This document shows, in pieces, positions 34,234 to 43,519 of a DNA stretch of 64,000 nt. A program made the translations under genes and the position numbers. The number at the start of each line of letters is the position of its first letter. The stretch's first letter is position 1. Origin of the DNA: Acidobacteriota bacterium (lineage in GTDB: Bacteria; Acidobacteriota; Blastocatellia; Pyrinomonadales; Pyrinomonadaceae). The notes beneath the pieces are model-generated. The model saw only the letters and a program-made list of their open reading frames with translations. It was not told the DNA's origin and made no database searches. The stretch is from the NCBI GenBank assembly GCA_016716435.1, contig JADJWI010000003.1:806001-870000 (forward strand), read 5' to 3'.

Positions 34234-34646
34234 TTTTTTCTCCTGTAGAAATTAAGAATCCGCTCTAAAAGAAAATCCCGCGCCTTTCTTACAAGCAAAG
34301 GCAAGCAAGTGCGGCAAGCGGTCCTCCTCGAGGCAGTTCTATAAAGGAAGGGGAAGCCTTTCTTTTTTCAAATTTGTAAGACCGAAAGTCGGGGAAGCTA
34401 TCCTCCCAAAAACGATCTCGAGGCTGTTTCAGTTATCCAATGTGCTCAATTGTGTGGGAAGCACTATCTTAGGCCGAAACAGGCTCGAAATACTAACCGT
34501 CTTACTACTCCTATTTAATGCAACGAACGTGCCAAACTCTAGACCAGCGTATAAACCGTACAAACAGGGCATTTACACGTATTCGGCAAAAAATGCGACG
34601 GCGGAATAATTCAAAAAAATGGATATAATTACGGAATTGTGAACTG
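34234..34646. other. Intergenic region upstream of the receptor gene
   Basis: A 413-nt AT-richer stretch between ribA and the receptor start, both on the minus strand. It must hold the receptor promoter, but no convincing -35/-10 pair was found by eye. No palindrome, repeat or open frame of note was seen. Confidence 0.5.
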
Positions 34647-35279
34647 CTAGAAATTCAGCAAATGCCCGAGCTTTTCCTTTTTTGTCTTGAGGTAGTGGGC
34701 GGCGGGTTCCTGAGTCTCGATCTCGATCGGGATTCGTTCGACTACATTGAGGCCCGCTTCTTCGAGAGCCTCGAGCTTATCAGGGTTATTCGATATGATG
34801 CGGACCTTGCAGAGGCCGAGGTCAAAGAGAATTTCGGCACACTGCCGGTAGTTGCGGGCATCGATGGCAAAGCCGAGAGCTTCGTTTGCCTCGACCGTGT
34901 CGGCACCTTCGTCTTGGAGTGCGTAAGCCCTGATCTTATTGATAATTCCGATGCCGCGGCCTTCCTGCTGTTGATAGACGATGGCTCCACGGCCTTCGGC
35001 CTCGATCATTCGCATTGCCTGTTCGAGCTGCGGTCCGCAATCGCATTTGACCGAGCCGAAGACGTCGCCAGTCAGGCACTGTGAATGTATTCGGACGAGC
35101 GTCGGGACATCCGGCCGCATTTCGCCCTTATGGAGTACGACAAACTCCTCGGTGCTGTTGGTCGAACGATAGCCGGAGATAAGGAACTCGCCGAAGGTGG
35201 TCGGAAGCTTTGCGGTCGCGACGTGCTCTACGGTCAGCGGCCCCGTTTCGGGCGGGCATTTGGGTTCTGGTTCGGACAA
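34647..35279 (-). CDS. ribA: GTP cyclohydrolase II
   Basis: A 210-residue RibA catalysing the first step of riboflavin synthesis from GTP. The zinc ligands are in 'HSQCLTGDVFGSVKCDCG', and the catalytic core has 'YQQQEGRGIGIINKIRAYALQ'. The conserved 'RIISNNPDKLEAL' and 'IETQEPAAHYLKTKKEKLGH' follow. It is a free-standing RibA without the DHBP synthase domain. The start is a TTG (35279), as no ATG gives the conserved 'AKLPTTFGEFL' N-terminus; AGAGG lies about 10 nt upstream. Confidence 0.94.
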   Translation of the reverse strand: MSEPEPKCPPETGPLTVEHVATAKLPTTFGEFLISGYRSTNSTEEFVVLHKGEMRPDVPTLVRIHSQCLTGDVFGSVKCDCGPQLEQAMRMIEAEGRGAIVYQQQEGRGIGIINKIRAYALQDEGADTVEANEALGFAIDARNYRQCAEILFDLGLCKVRIISNNPDKLEALEEAGLNVVERIPIEIETQEPAAHYLKTKKEKLGHLLNF

Positions 35280-35430
35280 GTAGCAATAACCTCTACGATC
35301 ACTAAAGTTGCGGCATCGCGATCACACTACGCCGGCGAAACGAAAAGTATTTCACACTTCACGGCCAAAAGAAATAGCCGCTGCCGTATGGTAGCGGCAG
35401 CGGCGCGGTGTGGAGGAGTAACCCGTTCCG

Positions 35431-35853
35431 TTATTTCTCTTCTTCGTCGGAGCTTTCCGTGTCCTTCTCTTCTTTTTCCTTCTGCTCGTCCTCATGATGA
35501 GCGAAGACCGCTCCATCGGAGGTTCCGAAGATCTTGGCGAAGAGTCCGCTAAGGACCTCTGAGACCTTTCCGGGTTCGCCAGCAGTTTCAGTTACCATTG
35601 CCGGAATTTCGGCGAATGCAGTATCGAGCCGGATAAGTTCGGCAGAAACGTGCAGGCAGAAGCCGCAGTCGCCCATATGGCTGATCACCGGGCCAGCCTC
35701 TCGCTCGCTCAGGTTGCCGTCAACGAAAGCGGCGATGGTGTCCTGCTCGATGTGTCCGCCGGCGGGGTTTGTTCCTCTGCGAGTAGCCAGATATCCGCCA
35801 AGCAGTGCCTGGATCGCTTCATACTGTGGGTGAATTTTCTCTTCGTTAGCCAT
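35431..35853 (-). CDS. Putative zinc-finger anti-sigma-like protein
   Basis: A 140-residue soluble protein. Residues 30-75 ('HIEQDTIAAFVDGNLSE', 'VISHMGDCGFCL') contain the His-x3-Cys-x2-Cys pattern of zinc-binding anti-sigma (ZAS) domains: H-M-G-D-C-G-F-C. The C-terminus is very acidic (about 30 residues of Glu, Asp, Lys). There is no membrane segment, unlike many anti-sigma factors. It lies 102 nt downstream of a sigma-70-type factor on the same strand, which supports an anti-sigma role by context. GGGAGG stands 11 nt upstream of the start. Confidence 0.7.
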   Translation of the reverse strand: MANEEKIHPQYEAIQALLGGYLATRRGTNPAGGHIEQDTIAAFVDGNLSEREAGPVISHMGDCGFCLHVSAELIRLDTAFAEIPAMVTETAGEPGKVSEVLSGLFAKIFGTSDGAVFAHHEDEQKEKEEKDTESSDEEEK

Positions 35854-35955
35854 TGTTCCGGTTTTCCTCCCGTAACTTAGACGTCACGCTTGGAAATATT
35901 TTGCGTAACTTCTGTCGGCACCCGCAAAAAAGTTTTCGATGCCTAAGATGCTACG

Positions 35956-36954
35956 CTATGTTGCCGACAATTTTGCGAAAAGATCGCCCGAGCCAAGGTC
36001 TCGGGTGGCCAATTCCATGCAAATCGCTGATTCCTCGTGGGAAAGACCCTGCGTCGCCGAAAGCTCGTGTTTGAAGTTTTCAAGCACTCGGGCGTAGGAC
36101 TTCTCAAGCCACCGCATCACTGTCGATTCGTGCGTGCGGCCGCCCGTTTCGCGGGTTTGCGACCGCCGCTGAAACCATCCGCGGAGCGGCGAATCTTCAT
36201 TCTCCAAAAGCCGTGCGATCTCGCGCAGCTTCAGATTCTCATGGTGGTAATAAAGCAAAAGCAGCCGCTCGTGCGGTTCGAGCGATGCAAAGGCCGCTGA
36301 GAGCGATTCTATCGTTGCCTTTCGGTAACGCTTCTCAGCAAGCTGATCAACGGCTTCCTGCTCGCCATCATCAACGCCTGCGAGAAAAGCCGCATGAGCA
36401 GCTCCTTCGCCGACGTTTTCCGTCATCTCATCGAGCGAAACTTCGTCTGGGCTCGAGCGATGAAGATCGACCAGCGAATGCCAGACGACAGTCCGGAGCC
36501 ATCCTCGGATCGAGCCACGACCGCTGTAGGTTGCAAACTTAGAAATGCGTTCGCCATCGACGACCCGCGTCCCGTAAAGCTCTACGTAAACCGTGTCGAT
36601 CACGTCTTGGGCATCGACTTCGGTCTTGGCAAGGTGGCGGGCAACGCGTTCGAGGTACGGCCGATGTTGCTGGTCAAACTCCCACCAGGCACGCTCGCTG
36701 CCGTTCGAGCAGGCGATCGCCATAAACAGGTCATCGGCCTGAAGCTGCTCAATAAAGGCGTTTGCTTCCTCGGCGGTCGGCGGCGATTCTGCGGCCGAGC
36801 AGAATCTCTGAAGGCTGCGTTCGACCGAGCCCCGAAACTGCTCATCGGTCACGCCAAAATTCGGCGCGTTTTCATGACAACGGGCATAAAGGTCGCCGAT
36901 CGAGGGGCCGGCCGCGGCAATGATTTCAGTAAATTGAGAGTCGCCTTCGTGCAT
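35956..36954 (-). CDS. ECF-like RNA polymerase sigma factor with N-terminal extension
   Basis: About 332 residues. Region 2 lies near residues 95-165 ('ARHLAKTEVDAQDVIDTVYV', then 'RGSIRGWLRTVVWHSLVDLH'). Region 4 lies near residues 225-300 ('LEPHERLLLLYYHHENLKLREI', shortened: LEPHERLLLLYYH, then ESTVMRWLEKSYARVL), so this is a two-domain ECF-type sigma. An N-terminal extension of about 95 residues and an insertion inside region 4 are unusual. The ATG at 36954 is preferred over an upstream TTG because a perfect TATAAT lies 9 nt before it, suggesting a leaderless or near-leaderless transcript. A ZAS-like protein follows it. Confidence 0.82.
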   Translation of the reverse strand: MHEGDSQFTEIIAAAGPSIGDLYARCHENAPNFGVTDEQFRGSVERSLQRFCSAAESPPTAEEANAFIEQLQADDLFMAIACSNGSERAWWEFDQQHRPYLERVARHLAKTEVDAQDVIDTVYVELYGTRVVDGERISKFATYSGRGSIRGWLRTVVWHSLVDLHRSSPDEVSLDEMTENVGEGAAHAAFLAGVDDGEQEAVDQLAEKRYRKATIESLSAAFASLEPHERLLLLYYHHENLKLREIARLLENEDSPLRGWFQRRSQTRETGGRTHESTVMRWLEKSYARVLENFKHELSATQGLSHEESAICMELATRDLGSGDLFAKLSAT

Positions 36955-36963
36955 CGCCCGAAC

Positions 36964-36969
36964 ATTATA
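36964..36969 (-). promoter_or_regulatory. -10 element directly upstream of the sigma gene
   Basis: On the minus strand, TATAAT ends 9 nt before the ATG of the sigma gene. A transcript starting about 7 nt downstream would begin almost at the start codon. No convincing -35 was found, so this is only a candidate. Confidence 0.35.
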
Positions 36970-37026
36970 GCGGAGCGGCCACAAATAGACTAGTAACTAA
37001 CAAATACGGCACTTTGCCGCGATCAG

Positions 37027-38880
37027 TCAGGCGGCGTCCGGCTGCAAATCAGGAGCGAAACCGCCGGAAGAATGGTCGAGGTCAGTTTCGGAATATTGCA
37101 GCCGAAACAGCTTCCAATAAAGCCCGCGAATCTTCAGTAGCTCATTGTGGCTTCCCATCTCGCGGAGCTCGCCGTGGTGGAAGACCATGATCCGGTCGCA
37201 CTTCTGGACGGTCGAGAGCCGATGGGCGACGACCAGCGATGTCCGGCTTTCCATCACGCGTTCGACCGCGATCTGGATAAGCTGCTCGGTCTCGGTGTCG
37301 ATGGAGCTTGTCGCTTCGTCGAGAACAAGAATACGCGGATCAAAGGCAAGCGCACGGGCAAACGAGACAAGTTGTTTCTGCCCGACCGAAAGCCCCGCAC
37401 CGCGTTCGCGGATGCCGTGGGCATACCCGCCATCAAGCTCGGAGATGAACGTATCAGCATGAACCTCTTTCGCCGCCCATTTTATGCGATCGTCGTCGAT
37501 CGCCGGATTGCCGAGGCGAATATTGTCCTCGACCGAACCGCTGAAAAGGAATACGTCTTGTAGTACGACGGCGAAGTTCGACCGCAGATCAGCGAGGTCC
37601 CAATCGCGGATATCGACGCCGTCAAGCAAAATGCGGCCCTTCTGAATATCGTAAAACCTCATCAAGAGATTCGTGACGGTCGTTTTGCCCGAACCGGTGT
37701 GCCCGACCAATGCGACATTCTCGCCGGGCTCGATGATGAAGCTTACGTCTTTGAGCACCCAATCGTCTTCTTTATAAGCGAACCAGACATTGCGAAATTC
37801 AATCCGCCCTTCGGCCTTGCCGGTCTTTTTCGGATTTTCCGGGCTCTTGATGGCGATGTCCAGATCGAGCAGGATGAAGATGCGGTGCGAGGCGACGATG
37901 GCCGCCTGAAGTACATTAAATTTGTCTGATAGATCGCGGATCGGCTGGAAAAGCTGGAGCGAGTATTGGATGAACGAGGCAAGAATGCCGACCGTTAATC
38001 CCGCCTCTGCCGCGGAGAAGCTCGATATCTGCCCCCACGCAAAGAAAAAGATCACGGCCGCGATGCCGACCGCCCCAATGAAATCGACGAGCGGGTAGAA
38101 GACCGAGTAATAATAGATCGTCTCGATGTTCGCCTGCCGATAGTTGTCGTTTATCTTTGCAAATTTTTCCTGCGAGCCTTCCTCGGCGTTCATCAACTGA
38201 ACTGTCTGCGCACCCGAAGTGTACTCCTGCAAAAACGCGGCAAGCCGGGCGTTGCGGGTTCGGACCTTGTCGAACCCCACGCGGGCATGCTTGCGGAACC
38301 AGTTGGTCGCGGTGAAGAGCAGCGGAACGGTAACAAGCGAGACGATCGCGAGCTTCCAGTCAAGCCAAAACATCCAGCCGATGATGGCGATGATGATGAC
38401 AAGATCGCCGAGCACGTCGATGACGCCGGATGTGAAAAGCTCATTTAGCGCATCGACGTCCGAGGTCAACCGGGTGATGATGCGCCCGACCGGATACCGG
38501 TCGAAATATGCTACCTCTTGCCTCTGGAGCTTCGTGTAGATCTGGCTGCGGAGGTCGTACATCACCCTTTGGCCGACGCGGTTGAGCAAGATCTCCTGTA
38601 AATAAGAAAAGATGAAGCGGAAAAGAAAAACGCCGAAAAATGCGAGGGCGAAGAGCCAGATACCGTCGGTCGTCCGCGGCGTGATGTAGCTATCGACCGC
38701 GACCTTTGTGAAGAAAGGCTGGGTGCTGATCAACGCATTCGTTAGGAATGTCAGCACCAACGCAAGCGCCGCCAGGTGCCAGTAAGGCCGAAGATACCCG
38801 AGCAGCCGCTTGACGATGCGAAGATCGTAGGTCTTCCCGATGGCCTCTTCTTCGTGATATTTGGTTACTTCGGTTGACAC
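37027..38880 (-). CDS. ABC transporter, MsbA/multidrug-export type
   Basis: A 617-residue half-transporter. Six membrane helices (residues 30-330) are fused to an ATPase domain. Walker A is GHTGSGKTT (near residue 397), the signature LSVGQKQL (near 497), Walker B ILVLDEAT (near 515) and the switch His in VVAHRLSTVQ. It works as a dimer. The family exports lipids, drugs or peptides, and no substrate can be named. It starts with GTG at 38880 (MSTEVTKYHEEEAIG) and is divergent from the SpoIIM gene, sharing a 58-nt spacer. Confidence 0.93.
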   Translation of the reverse strand: MSTEVTKYHEEEAIGKTYDLRIVKRLLGYLRPYWHLAALALVLTFLTNALISTQPFFTKVAVDSYITPRTTDGIWLFALAFFGVFLFRFIFSYLQEILLNRVGQRVMYDLRSQIYTKLQRQEVAYFDRYPVGRIITRLTSDVDALNELFTSGVIDVLGDLVIIIAIIGWMFWLDWKLAIVSLVTVPLLFTATNWFRKHARVGFDKVRTRNARLAAFLQEYTSGAQTVQLMNAEEGSQEKFAKINDNYRQANIETIYYYSVFYPLVDFIGAVGIAAVIFFFAWGQISSFSAAEAGLTVGILASFIQYSLQLFQPIRDLSDKFNVLQAAIVASHRIFILLDLDIAIKSPENPKKTGKAEGRIEFRNVWFAYKEDDWVLKDVSFIIEPGENVALVGHTGSGKTTVTNLLMRFYDIQKGRILLDGVDIRDWDLADLRSNFAVVLQDVFLFSGSVEDNIRLGNPAIDDDRIKWAAKEVHADTFISELDGGYAHGIRERGAGLSVGQKQLVSFARALAFDPRILVLDEATSSIDTETEQLIQIAVERVMESRTSLVVAHRLSTVQKCDRIMVFHHGELREMGSHNELLKIRGLYWKLFRLQYSETDLDHSSGGFAPDLQPDAA

Positions 38881-38938
38881 GGTCTTTACCCGATTCTAGT
38901 TTGGTAAAAGCATTTGCGCCAATTTAGAATGCAGAAAC

Positions 38939-39910
38939 GTGAACCGCTTTATTGACGAAAATAAGGATAATTGGCGGCGGCTTGAGGACCTGCTCGGGAT
39001 GCTTCAGGGCTCGGGACTTCGGGGGCTTTCAAAGCTCGAGGTGCGCGAGTTTGGCGAGCTTTATCGCCGGGCGGCGGCGGACCTTGCGATAGCCCGTGCG
39101 GAGACGCGCGATCCGAAGGTCATCAATTACCTTAATAGCCTCGTCGTCCGTGCCCATGGCCGCATCTACCGGGCCGAGGGCGGTGCGGTCGGCATCTTCA
39201 AGCGCTATTTTCGCCGCGATCTTCCGGCGGCGTTTCGCTCCGTTCTGCCATTTTCGGCATTTTCGTTTTTTCTGTTCATGTTCTTTGTCGTCGCGGCCTT
39301 TGTGCTCGCTTTTCGTGATCCTGACTTCACCAATCTGCTCGGATTAGCCGATGTAGAAACAATGGCTGCCTCAAATAACCGCTGGTGGCTTTCGCTGAAT
39401 GAAGCGAATCAGGTCGGGTCTTCAGCGATATTGACGAACAACATTCGTGTCGCATTTTTCGCGTTTGGGCTCGGGGCTTTTTTTGGTATCGGGACGATCT
39501 ACGTTCTTGTTTTTAACGCACTCTTGATCGGCGGCGTGCTCGGCACATGTTATCGCGTTGACCCGAACTTCGGTGCGGGGCTTGCAAACTTCATGGTCGC
39601 CCATGGCGTCGTCGAGTTGATGTGCATCTTCATCGCCGCCGGAGCCGGGCTGTCGATCGGCTATGCCATTCTCGTTCCGGGCGACCTGACGCGGGCCGAG
39701 GCGTTGAAGAAGCGAGGTGTCGAGGCGGCAAGGATCGTCATCGGCATCGCTCTTTTCCTCTTTGTGGCGGGTGTTATCGAAGGCTTCATCTCACCCTCCG
39801 ACCTGCCGGTCCCTGCAAAGATCGCAACCGGAGTCCTGACCGGAACTCTTATGCTGCTTTATCTCGGGTTCGTCGGGCTGAAGCCGGTAGCCGAAGCGGT
39901 CGAAAACTAA
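38939..39910 (+). CDS. Stage II sporulation protein M (SpoIIM) family membrane protein
   Basis: A 323-residue protein of the SpoIIM/DUF95 family. A cytoplasmic N-terminal region with 'LSKLEVREFGELYRRAAADLAIARA' features (key part EFGELYRRAAADLA) precedes five or so membrane helices, with 'NNIRVAFFAFGLGAFFGIGT' typical of the family. Non-sporulating bacteria have this gene in MoxR/DUF58 clusters, and a DUF58 gene lies 700 nt further on, on the opposite strand. GTG start at 38939. Function in non-sporulators is unknown. Confidence 0.88.
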   Translation: MNRFIDENKDNWRRLEDLLGMLQGSGLRGLSKLEVREFGELYRRAAADLAIARAETRDPKVINYLNSLVVRAHGRIYRAEGGAVGIFKRYFRRDLPAAFRSVLPFSAFSFFLFMFFVVAAFVLAFRDPDFTNLLGLADVETMAASNNRWWLSLNEANQVGSSAILTNNIRVAFFAFGLGAFFGIGTIYVLVFNALLIGGVLGTCYRVDPNFGAGLANFMVAHGVVELMCIFIAAGAGLSIGYAILVPGDLTRAEALKKRGVEAARIVIGIALFLFVAGVIEGFISPSDLPVPAKIATGVLTGTLMLLYLGFVGLKPVAEAVEN

Positions 39911-39958
39911 ACGCCCCTCGTTGGTCAAAGCTCGAAGTTGTTCAGCGCCTGACTCCCT

Positions 39959-40588
39959 TCACATTGAAATGCCGGGAGTTTTCCGCAGATAAGTACCATC
40001 GGAAAGTTGGCGAAGCATGAACTCAGCAACATCAGCCCGCGAGACCCGGGTTGCCGGATGTTGGTTATCGATGGCGTCGCCGTGGCGGTACTTTCCTGTG
40101 CGGCGGCCGTTCGTTAGGCCGCCCGGGCGGACGAGCGTCCATTCCAGCGAGCTATCAAAAATATATCTTTCCTGGACCTCTTTATCTTCGAGGATATTCT
40201 TGATCACAAGCGGAACAAAGATGTACTTCGCAAACCATGTGAGGTGATCCTTGCTATCACCGACGCCGACCGATGATTCGAAGATCAGCCGCTTCGGCCC
40301 GAGCCGCTCCATTACATCGATGATGTTCTTTGTGCCCTCAGAAAGCTCGTCGCTCTTGCCGAGTCCGGGCGAACCTAAAGCAGAGAGTACCGCGTCGTGG
40401 CCCGGAAGGGCCGCTTCAAGCGAAGCCTTGTCCAAAATATTGCCGCGAGCCACACTCAACCGCGCGTTCTCGATTTTGAGCTTTTCAGGGTCGCGGACAA
40501 AGGCCGTGACATCGTGCCCGGCCTCAAGCGCCTGTGCAACAAGCTCCCGTCCCGTCAACCCGGATGCACCCAGAATTATCAATTGCAT
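39959..40588 (-). CDS. NAD(P)-binding oxidoreductase (atypical SDR, NmrA-like)
   Basis: A 209-residue Rossmann protein. The dinucleotide-binding motif is 'ILGASGLTGRELVAQAL' (GxSGxTG at residues 7-13). 'VTAFVRDPEKL' follows the second strand and 'LIFESSVGVGD' lies near the active region. No classical YxxxK pair is evident, so it belongs with the atypical NAD(P)H-binding group (NmrA/YwnB-like). It follows the DUF58 gene by 21 nt on the same strand and may be co-transcribed. Substrate unknown. Confidence 0.8.
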   Translation of the reverse strand: MQLIILGASGLTGRELVAQALEAGHDVTAFVRDPEKLKIENARLSVARGNILDKASLEAALPGHDAVLSALGSPGLGKSDELSEGTKNIIDVMERLGPKRLIFESSVGVGDSKDHLTWFAKYIFVPLVIKNILEDKEVQERYIFDSSLEWTLVRPGGLTNGRRTGKYRHGDAIDNQHPATRVSRADVAEFMLRQLSDGTYLRKTPGISM

Positions 40589-40609
40589 AGAAAATCCTCA
40601 GTATTAGTA

Positions 40610-41932
40610 TCAAAGTAGGCCGCGTTCCTTTACTCGCAGATAACTTTCGAGCAGCCTTGGGCCGAGGGTTTGGGTGGTTACGTCGAGTGCGAGTCCGCCG
40701 AGCGATTCTACGAGCCTGAGAGCGGATTCGCGTTGGTGTATTATCTCTTCGGCGGCGGATTGCAGAAAGACCTCGCGGATCTCTTCCGGCTTTGCAGAGA
40801 CCATCGCGTTCAGGTCGCGGTCGCCGATCGTTGCGACGAGCGGCAGGTGTCTCGGCCGGAGCAGCCGCAGGGAATTGATCAGCTCACGCGAACTGTCCTT
40901 ATCGACCACGTCTGTCAGGATAACGACGAACGCACGCTTTTTGAGGTTTGAGGCGATGAACTGAAAAGCCCGGGCGTATGAGGGCTCGATGAGTTCCGGC
41001 TCCATGTCGTGCAGAGCCTCTAGCACCGCGTCCATGTGCTCAACTCCACGCTTCGGCGGCAGATATTTGCGAACACGCCGGCCGAAGACGACGATGCCTG
41101 CGTTGTCTCCGCCGCGTGCACAGGCGGACATCAGTGCGAGGGTTGCGTGGATCGCTGTGTCAAACTTCGTCTCGCCATCGATGCGGCCTGTCATCATTCG
41201 CCCGGCGTCGATGGCGATCATCACCGTTTGGTCGCGTTCGATCTGATACTGCCGCGTCGTCAGCTTTGAACGCCGGGCCGTTGCTGTCCACGAGATATGC
41301 CGCAGCTCATCGCCGCGGACGTAATCGCGCATTGATTCAAACTCGCGACCCTCACCGCGACGGGTCGAGCGCCGCTGAACAGCGATGAACGATTGATTCC
41401 CGAGGGCCTTCAACTCTATCTCGCGGGCACGCCGCATATTTGGGTAAACCTTTATGGCCTCCGGTTCGCCGATCTCCGCCTGGCTCCAAACGAGGCCCAA
41501 CGTTGATCGAAACCGAGCCGCGATCCGTCCAAATTCGTAACGGCCACGCCGCGTCGGCCGAAGCCGGTATGAGAACTCTGCTTGTCGCTTTCCCGGTAAC
41601 TCAAACTCGCTCTCGCGCGGATCGAGCACTTCAAGTCCGGGCGGATACTCGTCCTTTATCCTGATCAGGATGTCGCGTGTTCCCGTATTCTCGAGTAAAA
41701 GCCGCACCTCGTTGGCATTGCCGATAGCGAAACGCACCGGAAACTCACGCACGGCCGCAACGTCATCGATCCGCTTTCGGCTCAGGAAATGATCGGCGAC
41801 GGCTGCGGTTATCAGCAGGATGTTGTAGGCAAGTGCAACCCATCGCAGGAACGGGAAGTTCCACGAAAGCGAGAGCGGGACAAGGCTGAGCACCGCGAGG
41901 AAGTAAAATCGTCCGGAGAAGACAAATCGCAT
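40610..41932 (-). CDS. DUF58/vWA-like domain membrane protein
   Basis: A 440-residue DUF58 protein. Two N-terminal membrane segments (residues 5-50) precede a beta-sandwich region. The DUF58 signature 'GREFESMRDYVRGDELRHI' is followed by a von Willebrand A-like domain ('MIAIDAGRMM', 'FVVILTDVVD'). DUF58 proteins usually act with MoxR AAA+ ATPases in cell-envelope or metal-insertion processes. No MoxR gene is in the window, but SpoIIM, a usual partner, is close. Confidence 0.88.
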   Translation of the reverse strand: MRFVFSGRFYFLAVLSLVPLSLSWNFPFLRWVALAYNILLITAAVADHFLSRKRIDDVAAVREFPVRFAIGNANEVRLLLENTGTRDILIRIKDEYPPGLEVLDPRESEFELPGKRQAEFSYRLRPTRRGRYEFGRIAARFRSTLGLVWSQAEIGEPEAIKVYPNMRRAREIELKALGNQSFIAVQRRSTRRGEGREFESMRDYVRGDELRHISWTATARRSKLTTRQYQIERDQTVMIAIDAGRMMTGRIDGETKFDTAIHATLALMSACARGGDNAGIVVFGRRVRKYLPPKRGVEHMDAVLEALHDMEPELIEPSYARAFQFIASNLKKRAFVVILTDVVDKDSSRELINSLRLLRPRHLPLVATIGDRDLNAMVSAKPEEIREVFLQSAAEEIIHQRESALRLVESLGGLALDVTTQTLGPRLLESYLRVKERGLL

Positions 41933-42058
41933 CGGTTCGTCGGATTATACCATTGACGGAGCTGCTTGCCGCAAAATTAGCCCGAGCCCACAACCTTTGC
42001 TACCATCCTCGTTAAACGCTTGGTCCGGCATGTTTCAAAAAGGGCCGCCAAAACACAG

Positions 42059-42868
42059 ATGCTCGAACAACTTAAGCGAAAGATCTACGATGTCCTGGTA
42101 GAGACTGATGATGGGGAAACGATAGACCGCATCGTTGCGGTCCTGTTAATGATCCTCATTTTCCTGAATGTGATCGCTGTCGTGATCGAGTCGGTCGAGT
42201 CGGTCGCCGTTCGCTATGCCGGTTTTTTCTTCGCATTCGAGCTCTTTTCCGTCGCGGTTTTCTCGGTGGAGTATTTGCTCCGCCTTTGGATCGCTCCGCT
42301 CGACCCGCGCTACGCGGGTGCGGTCCGCGGCCGCCTTCGGTATGCATTGACGCCGATGGCTGTCATCGATCTGCTGGCGATCCTCCCGGCGTTCCTGCCG
42401 CTGTTCATGGCGGTAGATCTCCGGATGATGCGCGTCCTTCGCCTTTTCCGGCTTTTTCGGTTGCTCAAACTTGGCCGATACGTCGATTCGCTCGATGCTC
42501 TCAGCCGCGTGGTTAGGGCAAAGCAGGAAGTCCTGCTCGTTTCGACAACGATGATCGTCATCCTCCTGCTTTTCGCCGGGAGCCTGATGTATGCCGCCGA
42601 AAATGAAGCTCAGCCCGATAAGTTCTCCGACATTCCTTCGGCACTTTGGTGGGGCATCGCGACCCTTACGACCGTTGGCTACGGCGATGTTTTCCCTGTT
42701 ACGCCCATCGGCAAGGTGCTTGGCGGAGTGATCGCATTTCTCGGCATCGGAATGTTCGCACTCCCGGCCGGCATTCTGGCAAGTGGCTTTGCCGAAGAGG
42801 TCGAGAGCCGACGAGCGAAGTCGCGAGCCGAGGGCACCTGCCCGCACTGCGGTGAGCCTCTAGAATAG
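42059..42868 (+). CDS. Voltage-gated potassium channel (Kv type)
   Basis: A 269-residue six-helix channel subunit. S1-S3 occupy residues 20-110. S4 'MMRVLRLFRLFRLLKLGR' has Arg/Lys every third residue, as in voltage sensors. The pore helix leads into the filter 'TTVGYGD' (near residue 204), and S6 has 'ALPAGILASGF'. It forms tetramers that pass K+ in response to voltage. The end 'CPHCGEPLE' is a Cys pair that may bind metal and is an odd ending. The ATG at 42059 is preferred over an upstream TTG. Confidence 0.92.
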   Translation: MLEQLKRKIYDVLVETDDGETIDRIVAVLLMILIFLNVIAVVIESVESVAVRYAGFFFAFELFSVAVFSVEYLLRLWIAPLDPRYAGAVRGRLRYALTPMAVIDLLAILPAFLPLFMAVDLRMMRVLRLFRLFRLLKLGRYVDSLDALSRVVRAKQEVLLVSTTMIVILLLFAGSLMYAAENEAQPDKFSDIPSALWWGIATLTTVGYGDVFPVTPIGKVLGGVIAFLGIGMFALPAGILASGFAEEVESRRAKSRAEGTCPHCGEPLE

Positions 42869-42955
42869 GTTCCGAGAATCACACAGAACAAAGCAACCAT
42901 TTCCGCCCGTCGCGGCACTAAGAGTGCATTGACCTGATCGGAGCCGTGCCGAAAT

Positions 42956-43447
42956 ATGCGTAGAGTCTTGCTTCTCCTAATGTTATTGCTTTGCCCGGTG
43001 GCTGCCGAGGCTCAATCTGAGCCGATCACGGGCGCCGTTGCGGACGCGTTTTTGGCGTTAGCGAATGGCGACGACGGGCCCGGTGAGGAATCTGCCGAGT
43101 TTAAGACGACCGATAATCCGATCTACTGCGTTGTGAACCTAAGCGGCACCGACCCGCAGACCGTTCGGATGAAGCTTGTTGCCGTCCGCGTCGCCGGGCT
43201 TCGTGAGGGCTCGCAGATAGTTTCGACCAGCTATACGACCAAGGACGGCGAAAACATCGTTCAGTTTACCGGTGGGCCGAGCAAGGTCTGGTTTGTTGGG
43301 AAATATCGAGCGGAGATCTTTGTTGACGATAAGCTGGAAAAGACGCTTGAGTTTGACGTAAAGGGCCCTGCCGCCGTTCCATCATCCGCGTTTACCGAAA
43401 AGCCGAAACAGCCACCCGCTCCACGAAGGCCGCAGCGAAAGAATTAA
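42956..43447 (+). CDS. Secreted protein of unknown function
   Basis: A 163-residue protein with a clear signal peptide (RRVLLLLMLLLCPVAAEAQ). The mature part looks like a single beta-sandwich ('IYCVVNLSGTDPQTVRMKLV', 'KVWFVGKYRAEIFVDDK') and ends in a Pro/Lys/Arg-rich tail. The middle resembles intracellular-domain-like beta-sandwich folds seen in sensory proteins, but no family is recognised. It has its own terminator. Confidence 0.7.
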   Translation: MRRVLLLLMLLLCPVAAEAQSEPITGAVADAFLALANGDDGPGEESAEFKTTDNPIYCVVNLSGTDPQTVRMKLVAVRVAGLREGSQIVSTSYTTKDGENIVQFTGGPSKVWFVGKYRAEIFVDDKLEKTLEFDVKGPAAVPSSAFTEKPKQPPAPRRPQRKN

Positions 43448-43465
43448 CGCACCCAAAGCAAAAGT

Positions 43466-43495
43466 AAAAGGGCCGCCCGCGAAGGCAGCCCTTTT
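43466..43495. terminator. Bidirectional terminator between secreted protein and RRM gene
   Basis: AAAAGGGC(C)GCC, 6-nt loop, GGC(A)GCCCTTTT. It is flanked by A and T runs, between two convergent genes. Confidence 0.8.
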
Positions 43496-43519
43496 CTAGT
43501 TCAGTTTCGTTTCCGGAAC

